DNA of 64,000 bases from Lentzea albida (GTDB taxonomy: Bacteria > Actinomycetota > Actinomycetes > Mycobacteriales > Pseudonocardiaceae): NCBI RefSeq assembly GCF_900111005.1, contig NZ_FOFV01000010.1:62001-126000 (forward strand). The letters are read 5' to 3'. Shown here one piece after another: positions 1 through 8,745 of the stretch. Position 1 is the first letter of the stretch. The number at the start of each line of letters is the position of its first letter. The position numbers and the translations under genes were made by a program. The notes below the pieces were generated by a model that did no database searches, was not told where the DNA came from, and worked only from the letters and a program-made list of their open reading frames with translations.

Positions 1-1
1 G

Positions 2-736
2 TTCTCCGGTGCCTATGGCGCCTACCTGGTCACGCCGTACTTCACCCACATGTCCCCGGCCAAGGAGGTCGAGGAGGTCCGCAACCTCGTCGCGGCGGCG
101 GAAGGCCTGCGGCACGTCGTGTGGTCGACGCTGGAGGACACCCGCGAGGCGGTCCCGCTCGACTACGAGCCGATGCCGACGCTCGAGGGCAAGTACAAGG
201 TGCCGCACTTCGACGTGAAGGGCGGCGAGGCGGACCCGTTGTTCGCGCAGGCGGGCCTGCCGACGACGTACGTGCGGAACTCGTTCTACTGGAACAACCT
301 GCTGAACGGCTCCGCGCCGCACCGGCGTGCGGACGGCACGCTCGCCCTGTCGTTGCCCATGGGGGAGAGCAGGATCTCCGGGATCGCCGCCGAGGACATC
401 GGCAAGGCGGTCGTGAGCATCCTCAAGCACCCGGCCGAGACCATCGGGCAGACGATCGGCCTCGGCACCGAGCACCTCACCGGCGAGGAGGTCGCGAAGG
501 TGTTCAGCGACGTGCTCGGGGAGCCTGTCGCGTACGAACCCATGTCCCACAACGACTTCCGCGCGCTCGGCTTCCCGGCCGCGGAGGACCTGGGCAACAT
601 GTTCCAGTACTACACGGAGTTCGCGGGACACATCCTGCCGCGCCGCGACACCGTGCGGACCCGCGAGCTGGTGCCGGGGTGGCTGACGCTCGGTGAGTTC
701 CTCACCGCCCACCGCGAGGAGATCGTGATCGGCTAG
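2..736 (+). CDS. NmrA-like NAD(P)-binding protein, 5' partial
   Basis: The reading frame is already open at the window edge (the first complete codons give FSGAYGAYLV), so the start and the Rossmann GxxGxxG motif lie outside. What is visible fits the NmrA/atypical SDR family: a KYKVPHFDVKGG stretch at the usual substrate-loop position, then the C-terminal half with SRISGIAAEDIGKAV, the family's conserved segment after the nucleotide fold. Such proteins are NAD(P)H-dependent reductases or redox sensors in the cytosol; the substrate cannot be told. The stop overlaps the stop of the convergent MarR gene by four bases. That pairing makes control by the MarR protein possible, but this is inference. 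Confidence 0.85.
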   Translation, partial: FSGAYGAYLVTPYFTHMSPAKEVEEVRNLVAAAEGLRHVVWSTLEDTREAVPLDYEPMPTLEGKYKVPHFDVKGGEADPLFAQAGLPTTYVRNSFYWNNLLNGSAPHRRADGTLALSLPMGESRISGIAAEDIGKAVVSILKHPAETIGQTIGLGTEHLTGEEVAKVFSDVLGEPVAYEPMSHNDFRALGFPAAEDLGNMFQYYTEFAGHILPRRDTVRTRELVPGWLTLGEFLTAHREEIVIG

Positions 737-1146
737 TAGGAGCGCGTGACCTCCGCGAAGACCGCCTTGAACTCCGCGAACCGCTCGGCGCCGACGAGCC
801 CGGCGAGGCGGTTCTCGATATCGGCGACGATCCGCCGGGCCTGCGCCATCTGGTCGCGGCCCCGGTCGGTGGGCACGACCAGCTTCGCCCGCCGGTCCGC
901 CGGATCGGGCTTGCGGACCACGTAGCCGAGGCTTTCGAGCTCGTCGACCAGCGTGCCGACGACCTGCTTGTGCTGGCCGGACCGTTCGGACAGCTCGCTC
1001 GCGCGCGTGCCCGTGGTGGCGATGTACGCCATGACGGCGCCGTGGCGCGGGCGCAGGTTCTCGTGGCCCGCCTCGGCCAGGCGGGTGAAGAGCTCCTTCT
1101 GGAACCCCGAGAGCAGGTGTGCGGAGAGGACGCCGACGTCGGGCAT
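733..1146 (-). CDS. MarR family transcriptional regulator
   Basis: A 137-residue protein of the usual MarR length. The winged-helix region shows RASELSERSGQHKQVVGTLV (recognition helix) followed by the wing segment DPADRRAKLVVPTDRG, where the DRR...LT-type wing motif of MarR proteins is recognisable. MarR proteins are dimeric repressors that leave DNA on binding phenolic or oxidant ligands. The ATG at 1146 has no Shine-Dalgarno sequence; instead a TAACAT box lies seven bases upstream (1154-1159, reverse strand), as expected for a leaderless transcript. The gene is convergent with the NmrA-like reductase; its target is not known. Confidence 0.9.
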   Translation of the reverse strand: MPDVGVLSAHLLSGFQKELFTRLAEAGHENLRPRHGAVMAYIATTGTRASELSERSGQHKQVVGTLVDELESLGYVVRKPDPADRRAKLVVPTDRGRDQMAQARRIVADIENRLAGLVGAERFAEFKAVFAEVTRSY

Positions 1147-1153
1147 GGGAACG

Positions 1154-1159
1154 ATGTTA
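1154..1159 (-). promoter_or_regulatory. Putative -10 box for leaderless MarR transcript
   Basis: Read on the reverse strand this is TAACAT, ending seven bases before the MarR ATG. This spacing would place transcription start at or next to the start codon. It overlaps the stop codon of the DUF4328 gene. No convincing -35 is seen. Confidence 0.4.
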
Positions 1160-1837
1160 ACCCGGCCACGGGTCGGTCCGAAGAGGACGGACGACTCGAC
1201 CTGGGCGCTGGAAGGCGGAGATCTGCCTCACGACCTGGACGGCGAAGACCGCGGCGACGATGCCGACGACCGCGCACAGCGTCGTGACGACGGCCGCGAT
1301 CAGGTAGGAGCCGAGCGCGGGGTCCCCGTCCTGGTAGGAGGGCAGGTGGGCGAAGTCCAGCACCCACATGAGGACGAAGGCCGCCCACCACCTCGCGGTC
1401 GTCGCGGGGAGCGGCCGTTCCGCCATGGGCAGGCCCCGCAGCCGCGGGTCGCAGGCGCGCCAGACGTCGTCCACGACGACCTTGGGGAACCAGAGGTTCA
1501 CGACCGGTACGAACCAGCTGAGCCACACCCAGTCGCGGCCGCGGCGGTGCACGGCGGCGGGATCTCCGCGCTCGGCGTTGATGCGGGCGTTGTGCAGCCA
1601 CATGACGAACACGGTGATCGCCGCGAACGTGATCACCGCGGGCGGCCAGTTGGTGAGCACCCTGACCCGGTAGTGCAGGGCCAGTTCGGCTGTCGTGGCG
1701 TTCTGGGCGCGGTAGTCGCGGATCGTCGCGTAGGTGAGCCAGTCCGCCGCGGCCTCGGCCACGTTGCCGAGCGCCACGAGCCCGATGAGGACGGACGCCG
1801 CGAAACCCAGGCCGCGCACGGACTTGAAGTGCTCCAC
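1157..1837 (-). CDS. DUF4328 domain membrane protein
   Basis: A 226-residue integral membrane protein matching the actinobacterial DUF4328 family. It has an N-terminal hydrophobic helix, a central helix before the family-typical MWLHNARINAE segment, the WFVPVVNLWFPKVVVDDVWR core, and two further C-terminal membrane segments. The function of the family is unknown. The GTG at 1837 was chosen because a strong GGGGGAAG ribosome site lies just upstream; upstream in-frame starts would run into the permease gene. It sits downstream of the ABC exporter unit with a 53-base gap, so it may be read through from it or have its own promoter. Confidence 0.85.
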   Translation of the reverse strand: MEHFKSVRGLGFAASVLIGLVALGNVAEAAADWLTYATIRDYRAQNATTAELALHYRVRVLTNWPPAVITFAAITVFVMWLHNARINAERGDPAAVHRRGRDWVWLSWFVPVVNLWFPKVVVDDVWRACDPRLRGLPMAERPLPATTARWWAAFVLMWVLDFAHLPSYQDGDPALGSYLIAAVVTTLCAVVGIVAAVFAVQVVRQISAFQRPGRVVRPLRTDPWPG

Positions 1838-1890
1838 GTTCTTCCCCCGGTTCCTGGGCCGTACCAGGATAACCGGGCGGGTGGCGGCGC

Positions 1891-3117
1891 TCAGGGTGCG
1901 GCGAGCGCTTCCGTCGGGGTGAGCCGCGACGCCCGCACGGCCGGGTAGACCCCTGCCACCACACCGGTCACGACGGCCGCCCCGAGCCCGGCGAGGACCA
2001 CCTCCACCGGGACGACCGCGGGCCAGTCGTGCGCGTACGCGTACCCGGCGGTGCCCGCCAGCCCCAGCACCACGCCGGCGACGCCACCCAGCACGCACAA
2101 CACGACCGACTCGGTGAGGGACTGGGTCCTGATCTGGCCGCGGTGGGCGCCGAGCGCCCGGCGCAACCCGATCTCGCGCTTGCGTTCGAGCACGGAGATC
2201 ACCATCGTGTTCGCCACCCCGATGCCGCCGACCAGCAACGCCACCCCGGCGAGCCCCAGCACCAACGCCGAGAAGGTGTTCTCGGTGAGCCGCTTGGCCG
2301 TGAGGGCGTCGGACGGGCGGCTGACCCGCACCTGCGCCGGCTGCTGGGGGTGGATCGTCTGCGGCAGCACCGCGCGCACGTCGTCGATCGCGGGCTCGTC
2401 GGCCCTGAGGTAGAGCACGGTGGGCCGTCCGTCGAAGCCGAGCACCTTCGCCGCCTCCCAGCCGACCAGCGCCGACCGTTCGACCTCCGGCGCGAGCGGC
2501 AGCGGGGCGAGGACCCCGACCACCGTGAACCACGTGTCGTTGATCCTGACCTGCGCGTCCGGGCCGGTGATGCCGAGCCGCGCCGCGGCCACGTCCCCCA
2601 GGACCACGGCCGGGAACCGGGCGGTGGCCTCGTTGAGGAACACCCCGGACCGCACGCGGCCGTTGAGCGTGTCGAGGAGGGTGAGCCCGGTGGCGAGCAC
2701 GGTCAGCCCGGACGTCTCCGAGTCCGGGATCCGGTCGGACCGGCGGACCACGGCGTGGGTGTTGGCGACCGCGCTGACGTCACCGGCCGGCCCGATGCGC
2801 TCGACCATGGCGATTGACTCCGGCGGCAGCGACGCGGGTTCGTCGTTCATGCCCGTGGCCGCCTCCGCACGCAGCAGGTTCGTGCCCAAAGCGGCGAACT
2901 CCTCCATCAACGCGGCGCGGCTCGACGCCGGGATGCCCGTCACGACGACCAGCGTCGCGATGCCGATGGAGATGCCGAGGGCGGACAGGACGGCGCGCAT
3001 CGGCCTGGTGCGCAACGGGGACAGCCCCAGCAGGAGGAGGTCCGCCGGTGTCAGGCGGGTGGGTCCGACGTCGCGGGGCGCGGAGGCCTTCGTGCGGGGC
3101 CGGGTGCTCACGCTCAC
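1891..3117 (-). CDS. ABC transporter permease, MacB/FtsX type
   Basis: A 408-residue permease with the MacB layout: one N-terminal membrane helix (around LSALGISIGIATLVVVTGI), a large extracellular MacB core domain of about 200 residues, and three C-terminal FtsX helices including LAGVALLVGGIGVANTMVIS and the coupling segment ERKREIGLRRALGAHRG. Such permeases do not form a classical channel but transmit ATPase movement to the outside, exporting lipids, peptides or antibiotics, or working with cell-wall enzymes. The GTG at 3117 overlaps the stop of the ATPase gene as GTGA, so the two are translationally coupled. It is the last gene of the exporter unit read from about 7742 downward. Confidence 0.93.
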   Translation of the reverse strand: MSVSTRPRTKASAPRDVGPTRLTPADLLLLGLSPLRTRPMRAVLSALGISIGIATLVVVTGIPASSRAALMEEFAALGTNLLRAEAATGMNDEPASLPPESIAMVERIGPAGDVSAVANTHAVVRRSDRIPDSETSGLTVLATGLTLLDTLNGRVRSGVFLNEATARFPAVVLGDVAAARLGITGPDAQVRINDTWFTVVGVLAPLPLAPEVERSALVGWEAAKVLGFDGRPTVLYLRADEPAIDDVRAVLPQTIHPQQPAQVRVSRPSDALTAKRLTENTFSALVLGLAGVALLVGGIGVANTMVISVLERKREIGLRRALGAHRGQIRTQSLTESVVLCVLGGVAGVVLGLAGTAGYAYAHDWPAVVPVEVVLAGLGAAVVTGVVAGVYPAVRASRLTPTEALAAP

Positions 3118-3788
3118 GCCGTCACCTCCTCGCGGATGCGCCCGTCGCGGATCTCCACCTGCCGCGGCAGCCGGGCCGCCACCTCCCGGTCGTGCGTGAT
3201 CACGGCCAACGTCGTGCCCTCGCGGTTCAGGTCCAGCAGCAGGTCCAGCACCGCGCGGCCGGTCGCCGTGTCCAGGGCGCCGGTCGGTTCGTCGGCCAGC
3301 ACCAGCGCCGGGCGGTTCACGACGGCGCGTGCGATGGCGACGCGTTGGCGTTCGCCGCCGGACAGTTCGTGCGGCCGGTGCCGGAGCCGGTGGCCGAGGC
3401 CCACGCGCATGAGCGCCTCGGTGGCCATCGCGGCACGCCACTTGCGCGCGGTCCCCGCGTAGAGCAGGCCCGTCGCCACGTTGTCGAGGGCGGTGAGGCC
3501 GTCGGCGAGGTGGAACTGCTGGAACACGAAGCCGATCCGCCGTCCCCGCAACGCCGAGAGCCGCCGGTCGGACAGCGCGGCGATGTCGTGCCCGTCGAGG
3601 GTCACCGTGCCGCTCGACGGGCGGTCGAGCGTGCCGAGGAGGTTGAGCAGCGTCGACTTGCCGGAGCCGGAGGGTCCGACGATCGCCACCGCCTCGCCGG
3701 AGCGCAGCGTCAGGGAGACGCCGTCGAGCGCTCGCACGCCGCCCGGGTACTCCTTGACGGCGTCCACGACCTGCAGAACGGGGGTCAT
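3114..3788 (-). CDS. ABC transporter ATP-binding protein, MacB/LolD type
   Basis: A 224-residue single-domain ATPase. It shows Walker A GPSGSGKST, the Q-loop in FVFQQFHL, the signature LSGGERQRVAIARA, Walker B LVLADEPTGALD and the switch histidine in AVITHDREVA. The FQQ plus GALD pattern places it in the MacB/LolD/LptB-like class that partners FtsX-fold permeases. It starts at ATG 3788 overlapping the stop of the adaptor gene as ATGA, and its own stop overlaps the permease start. The gene order adaptor-ATPase-permease is the usual one for MacAB-like exporters in Gram-positive bacteria. Confidence 0.96.
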   Translation of the reverse strand: MTPVLQVVDAVKEYPGGVRALDGVSLTLRSGEAVAIVGPSGSGKSTLLNLLGTLDRPSSGTVTLDGHDIAALSDRRLSALRGRRIGFVFQQFHLADGLTALDNVATGLLYAGTARKWRAAMATEALMRVGLGHRLRHRPHELSGGERQRVAIARAVVNRPALVLADEPTGALDTATGRAVLDLLLDLNREGTTLAVITHDREVAARLPRQVEIRDGRIREEVTA

Positions 3789-4810
3789 GACGTCGTCACC
3801 ACCCGCAGGCCCTCGGTGACGCCGCCGCCGCTGATCTCGACGAGCCCGCCTGCGAACAGACCGGTCTTGACCGCGACGAGGCCGCCCTGCTCGGTCTGCA
3901 CGGCGTAACCGCCCTCGCGCAACGCCAGCAGCGCGGTCACCGGCACGGCCAGGACGCCCCGGCGTTCGGTGCTCGTCAGGCGGATCCGCACCGGGCCCGA
4001 GTCGAACTCGCCCACGTCGGCGTCGAGGCCGACGTCCACGGCGACCACGGGGGTCTCCTCGCCGTTGCCGTTCTTCTCGGCCTGGGCCTCGGTGCTGACC
4101 GACCGCACGGTCCCGGTGGTCTCGGTGCCGTTGGGCAGCACCACGGTGACCTTCATGTCCTTCTGGAACACCGCGGCCTGCCGCGCGTCGATCGAGGCGT
4201 CGACGGCCTTGCCCGTCGCGGTGACGCTCATCAGCGGGCCCTCGCCGGACGCCGACAACGTCGCGGTGACCGCCTCGACGCGCACCTCACCGGGCAGCAC
4301 GACGACGTCACCGGGGTCGACGACACCGTTCTCCTCGACCTTCTCGGTCTTCTGCCACCGCTTGACCGCGTCGACCGTCGCCTGCGTCAGCTCGTCGGGC
4401 GCGCCACCGAGCTCGTAGCCGAGCGCGCCGAGGTTGTCCTTCACGATCTTCACGTCCGGGCCCTTGAGCCCCGTCTTGTCGAGCCTGCGCCACAACGGGG
4501 TGTCGCCCAAGAACAACCACACCGGACGGTTGTCCACTTTGTACACCGCGGCGCCGCGGCCGATCGCCGTGCCGGGTGCGGGGAGCCAGGTGAGCGTGCC
4601 CGGCCGGCGTCCCGTGACCTCCTGCGCGGAGCCGAAACCGAGGGTGGCCTTGAACTCGCGGACGTCGGTCAGGTCGGTCTTCACCACCGCGATGGTCTTC
4701 GGAGCCGGTGGCCGCGGCGGCTCGGCGGGCGCGCGGCGCGTCCAGGTGAGCGCGGACACGCCGCCGACCAGCACGAGCGCGACGCCGGCGGCGACGACCC
4801 ACCGCTTCAC
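3785..4810 (-). CDS. Peptidoglycan-binding HlyD/MacA-like adaptor
   Basis: A 341-residue exported protein with an N-terminal signal anchor (VVAAGVALVLVGGVSALTW). After a lipoyl-like beta segment comes a peptidoglycan-binding type 1 repeat at about residues 115-165 (VKIVKDNLGALGYELGG through AVKRWQK), then a beta-barrel region and a C-terminal membrane-proximal domain (VRIRLTSTERRGVLAVPVTA), the pattern of efflux adaptor proteins fused to a wall-binding module in actinobacteria. It probably links the MacB-like permease to the cell wall. The GTG at 4810 overlaps the lipoprotein stop (GTGA), which decides the start over upstream in-frame codons that lie inside the lipoprotein gene. Confidence 0.88.
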   Translation of the reverse strand: MKRWVVAAGVALVLVGGVSALTWTRRAPAEPPRPPAPKTIAVVKTDLTDVREFKATLGFGSAQEVTGRRPGTLTWLPAPGTAIGRGAAVYKVDNRPVWLFLGDTPLWRRLDKTGLKGPDVKIVKDNLGALGYELGGAPDELTQATVDAVKRWQKTEKVEENGVVDPGDVVVLPGEVRVEAVTATLSASGEGPLMSVTATGKAVDASIDARQAAVFQKDMKVTVVLPNGTETTGTVRSVSTEAQAEKNGNGEETPVVAVDVGLDADVGEFDSGPVRIRLTSTERRGVLAVPVTALLALREGGYAVQTEQGGLVAVKTGLFAGGLVEISGGGVTEGLRVVTTS

Positions 4811-5340
4811 CTGCGTCCTCCGCCGAACACTTCCTGCTCGCAGTCCTTCTCGATCTGCAGGCGCTGGTCGTGCGGCAGGGTCTGCTCGCCGTCGTAGGTC
4901 CAGCTGCCGGGCTCGGTCTCGATGACCTTCATGCCGCGGCTGTTGAGGCACTGGACGTTCTTGTGCCAGTTGTCCTTGAACGTCGGGTTGCGCGAGTCCA
5001 TCTCCCACGGCGGCAGCGGCCACTTCTTCGCGCACGCCTTCCACGCCTCGTCGCTGTACTGCGCGGGCCGCAGGGCGCCGCCGGGACCGGGGCCGGTGCC
5101 CGTGGCGTTCGGATCGTTCTCGGCGAGGCACGCGGTGTGGGCGTCGTGCAGCCGCTTCTTCTCCTCCTCGGTCATGTCCATGCGCAGCCGCGGTTGTTCA
5201 CCGTCCGAAGGGGACACGGCGGTGGAGGGCGCGACGACGCCGGAGGACTGCAGGGACGCGACGTTAGAGGGCGCGGGCGCGGCCTGGCTGCACGCCGAAA
5301 GCAGCAGCACGGCGGCACCGATCACCAGCCTGGGGTTCAT
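4807..5340 (-). CDS. Putative lipoprotein of the exporter unit
   Basis: A 177-residue protein with a clear lipoprotein signal peptide ending in the lipobox LLSAC, then a Ser/Pro/Ala-rich linker and a compact C-terminal domain with four cysteines (HTACLAEN, WKACAKKW, NVQCLNSRGM, EKDCEQE) that could form two disulfides outside the cell. The spacing of Cys, Trp and the NSRGM motif recalls small secreted actinobacterial lipoproteins found beside adaptor-ATPase-permease sets. Family function is unknown to me. It is followed by the adaptor with a GTGA overlap, and starts 40 bases after the sensor kinase, so it probably works as the substrate-binding or sensing partner of the exporter. Confidence 0.82.
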   Translation of the reverse strand: MNPRLVIGAAVLLLSACSQAAPAPSNVASLQSSGVVAPSTAVSPSDGEQPRLRMDMTEEEKKRLHDAHTACLAENDPNATGTGPGPGGALRPAQYSDEAWKACAKKWPLPPWEMDSRNPTFKDNWHKNVQCLNSRGMKVIETEPGSWTYDGEQTLPHDQRLQIEKDCEQEVFGGGRR

Positions 5341-5380
5341 GGCGGCGATGCTGCCGGGCGGTTGTGTGGAAGATGTGCGC

Positions 5381-7063
5381 TCAGCGTGCCGGGAGCGTGA
5401 TCGTGAACGTCGTCCCGCGCCCGACCTCGCTCTCCACCTCGACCGTGCCGTGGTGGGCGCTCACGATCGCGTGCACGATCGCGAGTCCGAGCCCGCTGCC
5501 TCCGGTGTCCCGCGTCCGCGAGCGGTCGGCGCGCCAGAACCTGTCGAACACGTGCGGCAGGTCGTCGGCGGCGATGCCGGAACCGGTGTCGGCCACCCTG
5601 ATCCGGCCGCCCGACGAGACGAGGCGGACCGTCCCGCCGGCGGGGGTGTGGCGGAACGCGTTGGTGACGAGGTTCGTGAGGACCTGCCGCAGCCGCACCG
5701 GATCGGCGGTCACGACCCCGCCGCCCTCCACCACCAGGCCGGGGTGTGCCGCGGCGAGCTGGTCGAACAGGTCCCGCAGGTCGACGGGCTCGGGGTGCAG
5801 CCGCAGCTCGCCCGCGTCGGCCAGGGCGAGGTCCTGGAGGTCGTCGATCAGGTGCTGCAGCACCATCGCCTCGTCCAGCAACGACGTGAGCGTCGTGCGG
5901 TCCAGCTCGACCACGCCGTCGCGCGCACCCTCCAGCCAGCTGCGGATCGTGCCGAGCGGGTTGCGCAGCTCGTGGGAGATGTCGCTGGTCATGGCCTTGC
6001 GCTGGGCATCGGTGCGGGCCCGGTGCTCCGCCATGTCGTTGAACGCCCGCGCGAGCTGCCCGATCTCGCTGCGCGACCGGATGTCGACCCGCGCGTCGCC
6101 GCCGAGCCGCAGCCTCTCCGCGGCGGTGGTGAGCGTGCGCAACGGCCTGGTCATCCGCAGCGCCACGACCACGCTGACGCCGACGGTCAGGACCAGCACG
6201 ACCGCGGCGACCAGCACGACCCGGCCGACGTCGAACCGGACGACGGTCGCCTGGGTGGTCCTGCCGGCGGCGTCGGTGACGAACAGGTACGCGGGCGGTG
6301 CCACGTACGGCTGCAACTGGGTGCGGCGGGCGTTCGCCAGACACTCGGCGTTGGACGCGACGGGCTGCCACAGCGCGTTCATCGTGATCTGCTCGGCGGG
6401 CAGGCCGCGCTGCCGCAGGCAGTCGTTCACGAGGAGGCCGAGCTCGTTGAAGGCGGCGGACTCGCCGAGGGTGAGCGTGCTCAGCGTCTCCTGGAGCTCG
6501 GTGCAGGACGGCGTCGCGGGGGCGGCGCTCGTCCTGTTCACGTTCACGATCGGGCGGCCCCAGGCCGTGGTGGTCCCCTCCGGCGGAGAGGCTTCGGTGG
6601 CGCCGCGGCACCGCGTCCGGTAGACGTCCGCGTCCTGGGCGAGGCTCGCCTTCTCCCGGTCGCTGAGCTGGAACGGGCCGGTGACCCTCGGGTCGATCCG
6701 GTCGGCGGGCGCGTCCCGGGCCTGCGCGGGGTCGAGCCGCAGCGGGTCGACCTCCGCGGACGGAACGGCCGGCAGCTGGGCCGGGTCGAGGTTCGTGCCG
6801 GTGTCGGCGATGACCTTGCGGTCGGTCGTGGTGAGGATCAGGCGGCTCCCGCCCCGCGGGAGCACGACGCCGGTCCAGTCGCGGTGCTCGACGGCGAACG
6901 TAACCAGGTCCCGATACGTGGCGGCGTCGCCGGCCAGCGCGTTGCCGAGCTCCTGCCTGATCGACGTCGAGGTGCTCTGCGCGGCGAGCCACGCCGTCGC
7001 GGTGATCGAGCACAGCGCGACGAGCGCGGACGCGGCCAGCAGCCGCGCCAGGACGCTATGCAC
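5381..7063 (-). CDS. Two-component sensor histidine kinase
   Basis: A 560-residue membrane kinase. An N-terminal helix (residues about 5-28), an extracellular sensor of about 250 residues with four cysteines, a second helix near residue 290 (VVLVAAVVLVLTVGVSVVVA), a HAMP domain (LRMTRPLRTLTTAAERLR), the phospho-acceptor H-box SDISHELRNPLG, and the ATPase domain with N-box LTNLVTNAFRHT, G1 VADTGSGIA and G2 GGSGLGLAIV. It starts inside the response regulator stop (eight-base overlap), so the two are coupled. Lying directly upstream of the lipoprotein-adaptor-ABC genes, it probably senses an envelope signal and controls that exporter; this is inferred from order. Confidence 0.95.
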   Translation of the reverse strand: MHSVLARLLAASALVALCSITATAWLAAQSTSTSIRQELGNALAGDAATYRDLVTFAVEHRDWTGVVLPRGGSRLILTTTDRKVIADTGTNLDPAQLPAVPSAEVDPLRLDPAQARDAPADRIDPRVTGPFQLSDREKASLAQDADVYRTRCRGATEASPPEGTTTAWGRPIVNVNRTSAAPATPSCTELQETLSTLTLGESAAFNELGLLVNDCLRQRGLPAEQITMNALWQPVASNAECLANARRTQLQPYVAPPAYLFVTDAAGRTTQATVVRFDVGRVVLVAAVVLVLTVGVSVVVALRMTRPLRTLTTAAERLRLGGDARVDIRSRSEIGQLARAFNDMAEHRARTDAQRKAMTSDISHELRNPLGTIRSWLEGARDGVVELDRTTLTSLLDEAMVLQHLIDDLQDLALADAGELRLHPEPVDLRDLFDQLAAAHPGLVVEGGGVVTADPVRLRQVLTNLVTNAFRHTPAGGTVRLVSSGGRIRVADTGSGIAADDLPHVFDRFWRADRSRTRDTGGSGLGLAIVHAIVSAHHGTVEVESEVGRGTTFTITLPAR

Positions 7064-7742
7064 CGGACCCGTCCACGAGCTTGTAGCCCACGCCGTGCAC
7101 GGTCAGCAGGTAGGCGGGCGTGCGAGGCTGGACCTCGATCTTCTTGCGCAGGTTCATGACGTGCGCGTCGATGGTGCGGGCCGTGATGTACCCGTCCAGC
7201 CCGTGCACCGCGCTGAGCAGCTGCGCGCGGCTGAACACCCGGCCGGGGCTCGCGGCCATCGTGTGCAGGATCCGGAACTCCGACGCGGTGCACTCGGCCA
7301 GGTCCCCGCGCACCCGCACCTCGTGGCGGTCGGGGTCGACGGACAGGTCGCCGAGCACGATCTCGCTGGTGACCGGGCGCCGCACGCGCCTGAGCAACGT
7401 GCGCACGCGCGCCACGAGCTCGCGCGGGCTGTACGGCTTCGTGACGTAGTCGTCGGCGCCGAGGTCGAGGCCGTGCAGCAGATCGTCCTCTGTGGACCTC
7501 GCGGTGAGCATGAGCACCGGGATGTCCGACTCGTTGCGCAACGTGCGCACGACCTCCAGCCCGTCGACCTGCGGCATCATCACGTCGAGCACGAGCAGGT
7601 CGGGCGGGTCGCGGCGGATCTCGTCGAGCGCGGCGAGTCCGTCGTGGACGATCCGCACCCGGTAACCCTCCTGGCGCAGGTACCGGCCGAGCATGTCGGC
7701 CTGCATCACGTTGTCCTCGGCCACCAGCACGCACATGCCCAT
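7056..7742 (-). CDS. OmpR/PhoB family response regulator
   Basis: About 228 residues. The receiver domain starts at CVLVAEDN, has the phospho-acceptor Asp in LLVLDVMMPQ, the conserved Thr/Ser in LMLTARS and Lys in YVTKPYSPREL. The C-terminal winged helix is of the OmpR type (ECTASEFRILHTMAASPGRV, recognition helix in ARTIDAHVMNLRKKI). Three in-frame ATGs (7754, 7742, 7736) lie close together without a good ribosome site; 7742 is a compromise. It is the first gene of the six-gene exporter unit and should be phosphorylated by the kinase next to it. Confidence 0.94.
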   Translation of the reverse strand: MGMCVLVAEDNVMQADMLGRYLRQEGYRVRIVHDGLAALDEIRRDPPDLLVLDVMMPQVDGLEVVRTLRNESDIPVLMLTARSTEDDLLHGLDLGADDYVTKPYSPRELVARVRTLLRRVRRPVTSEIVLGDLSVDPDRHEVRVRGDLAECTASEFRILHTMAASPGRVFSRAQLLSAVHGLDGYITARTIDAHVMNLRKKIEVQPRTPAYLLTVHGVGYKLVDGSGA

Positions 7743-7833
7743 GCGTCGCAACATAGTCACCGGCGCCGCCACCGCACGGGATGAGGACCCCTTCCGCACA
7801 GGATCCTCACAACCGGCTGCCACGGTCGGCGGC

Positions 7834-8745
7834 ATGCGAATGATCAGCGTGGTCGCGTTGCTGCTGCTCGGCGTGCCGGGCGCGGCCGTGGCCTCTCCCC
7901 AGGACGACGTGGTCGTCCACGACCTCGACACGAACGGCGTGGCGGCCTACTGGACCCCGGAACGCATCGCGGCGATGCCGACCGGCCCCACCGCCCCGCC
8001 CGGCACGCCACCGGTCGACGACGCGACCGGCGCCCCGGCACCGGCGAGCCGCACCATCGGCCGCCTGTTCTTCGTCGACCGCGACGGCGAGGACTCGAGC
8101 TGCACCGCGACCGTCGTGGCGAGCGCGAACAGGCGCACGGCGGTGACCGGCGGCCACTGCGTGCACACGGCGGACCTCATCGGCCAGGACCCCCGCTGGC
8201 ACACCAAGATGCTCTTCGTGCCGGGCTTCCGCGACAGCACCAGGCCGTTCGGGGAGTTCGTCGTGCGCCAGGCCGTCGTGCACAGGACCTGGACCACCGA
8301 CGACCAGCGGACCGAGTACGACCAGGCGTTCGTGGTGCTCGACAGGTCGTCCCCCGCGGCCGAGCACATCGCCTTCGACCGCCCGGCGGACCGCTTCGCC
8401 CGCGAGTACGGCTACCCCCGCGCGGCCGGGCAGCCCGGTCACCAGGGCAGGCCGGAGTTCACCGGCCAGCGGCTCGCGCAGTGCTGGGGCACGCCGGTGC
8501 TCAACCCCGGCCACCCCGAGGTGGGGCCGGAGAACGTCTGGGGCGTGCCGTGCGACATGGGTGGCGGGTCGAGCGGTGGGCCGCGGATCAGCGGTGGTGC
8601 CGTGGTGGGCGTGAACATCCAGAGTTTCAACGTGGACTCGGATGGTCGGTGGTGCCCGATCGGGGAGTGCGTGCGGCACCTGGGTGGGGCGCAGTTCTCG
8701 GGGAAGGTGACCGGGAAGCTGTACGCGCGGGCGCAGCGCGGGTAG
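7834..8745 (+). CDS. Secreted trypsin/V8-like serine protease
   Basis: About 303 residues with a Sec signal peptide (SVVALLLLGVPGAAVA, cleavage near ASP). The chymotrypsin-fold catalytic triad can be read: His in TGGHCVH, Asp in YDQAFVVL, and Ser in CDMGGGSSGGPRI, where the GxSGGP pattern is standard. Cysteines flank the His and Ser loops. Two in-frame ATGs six bases apart (7834, 7840) could both start it; no strong ribosome site is visible. It diverges from the response regulator with a gap of about 90 bases, so an envelope-stress role under that system is possible but unproven. Confidence 0.9.
   Translation: MRMISVVALLLLGVPGAAVASPQDDVVVHDLDTNGVAAYWTPERIAAMPTGPTAPPGTPPVDDATGAPAPASRTIGRLFFVDRDGEDSSCTATVVASANRRTAVTGGHCVHTADLIGQDPRWHTKMLFVPGFRDSTRPFGEFVVRQAVVHRTWTTDDQRTEYDQAFVVLDRSSPAAEHIAFDRPADRFAREYGYPRAAGQPGHQGRPEFTGQRLAQCWGTPVLNPGHPEVGPENVWGVPCDMGGGSSGGPRISGGAVVGVNIQSFNVDSDGRWCPIGECVRHLGGAQFSGKVTGKLYARAQRG

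Noticed and set aside
4922..7159. A 745-codon open frame on the plus strand over the kinase and lipoprotein genes
   Set aside because: It is the high-GC shadow of the reverse-strand genes. It has no domain pattern, and the reverse frames carry clear lipoprotein, HAMP, H-box and ATPase motifs.
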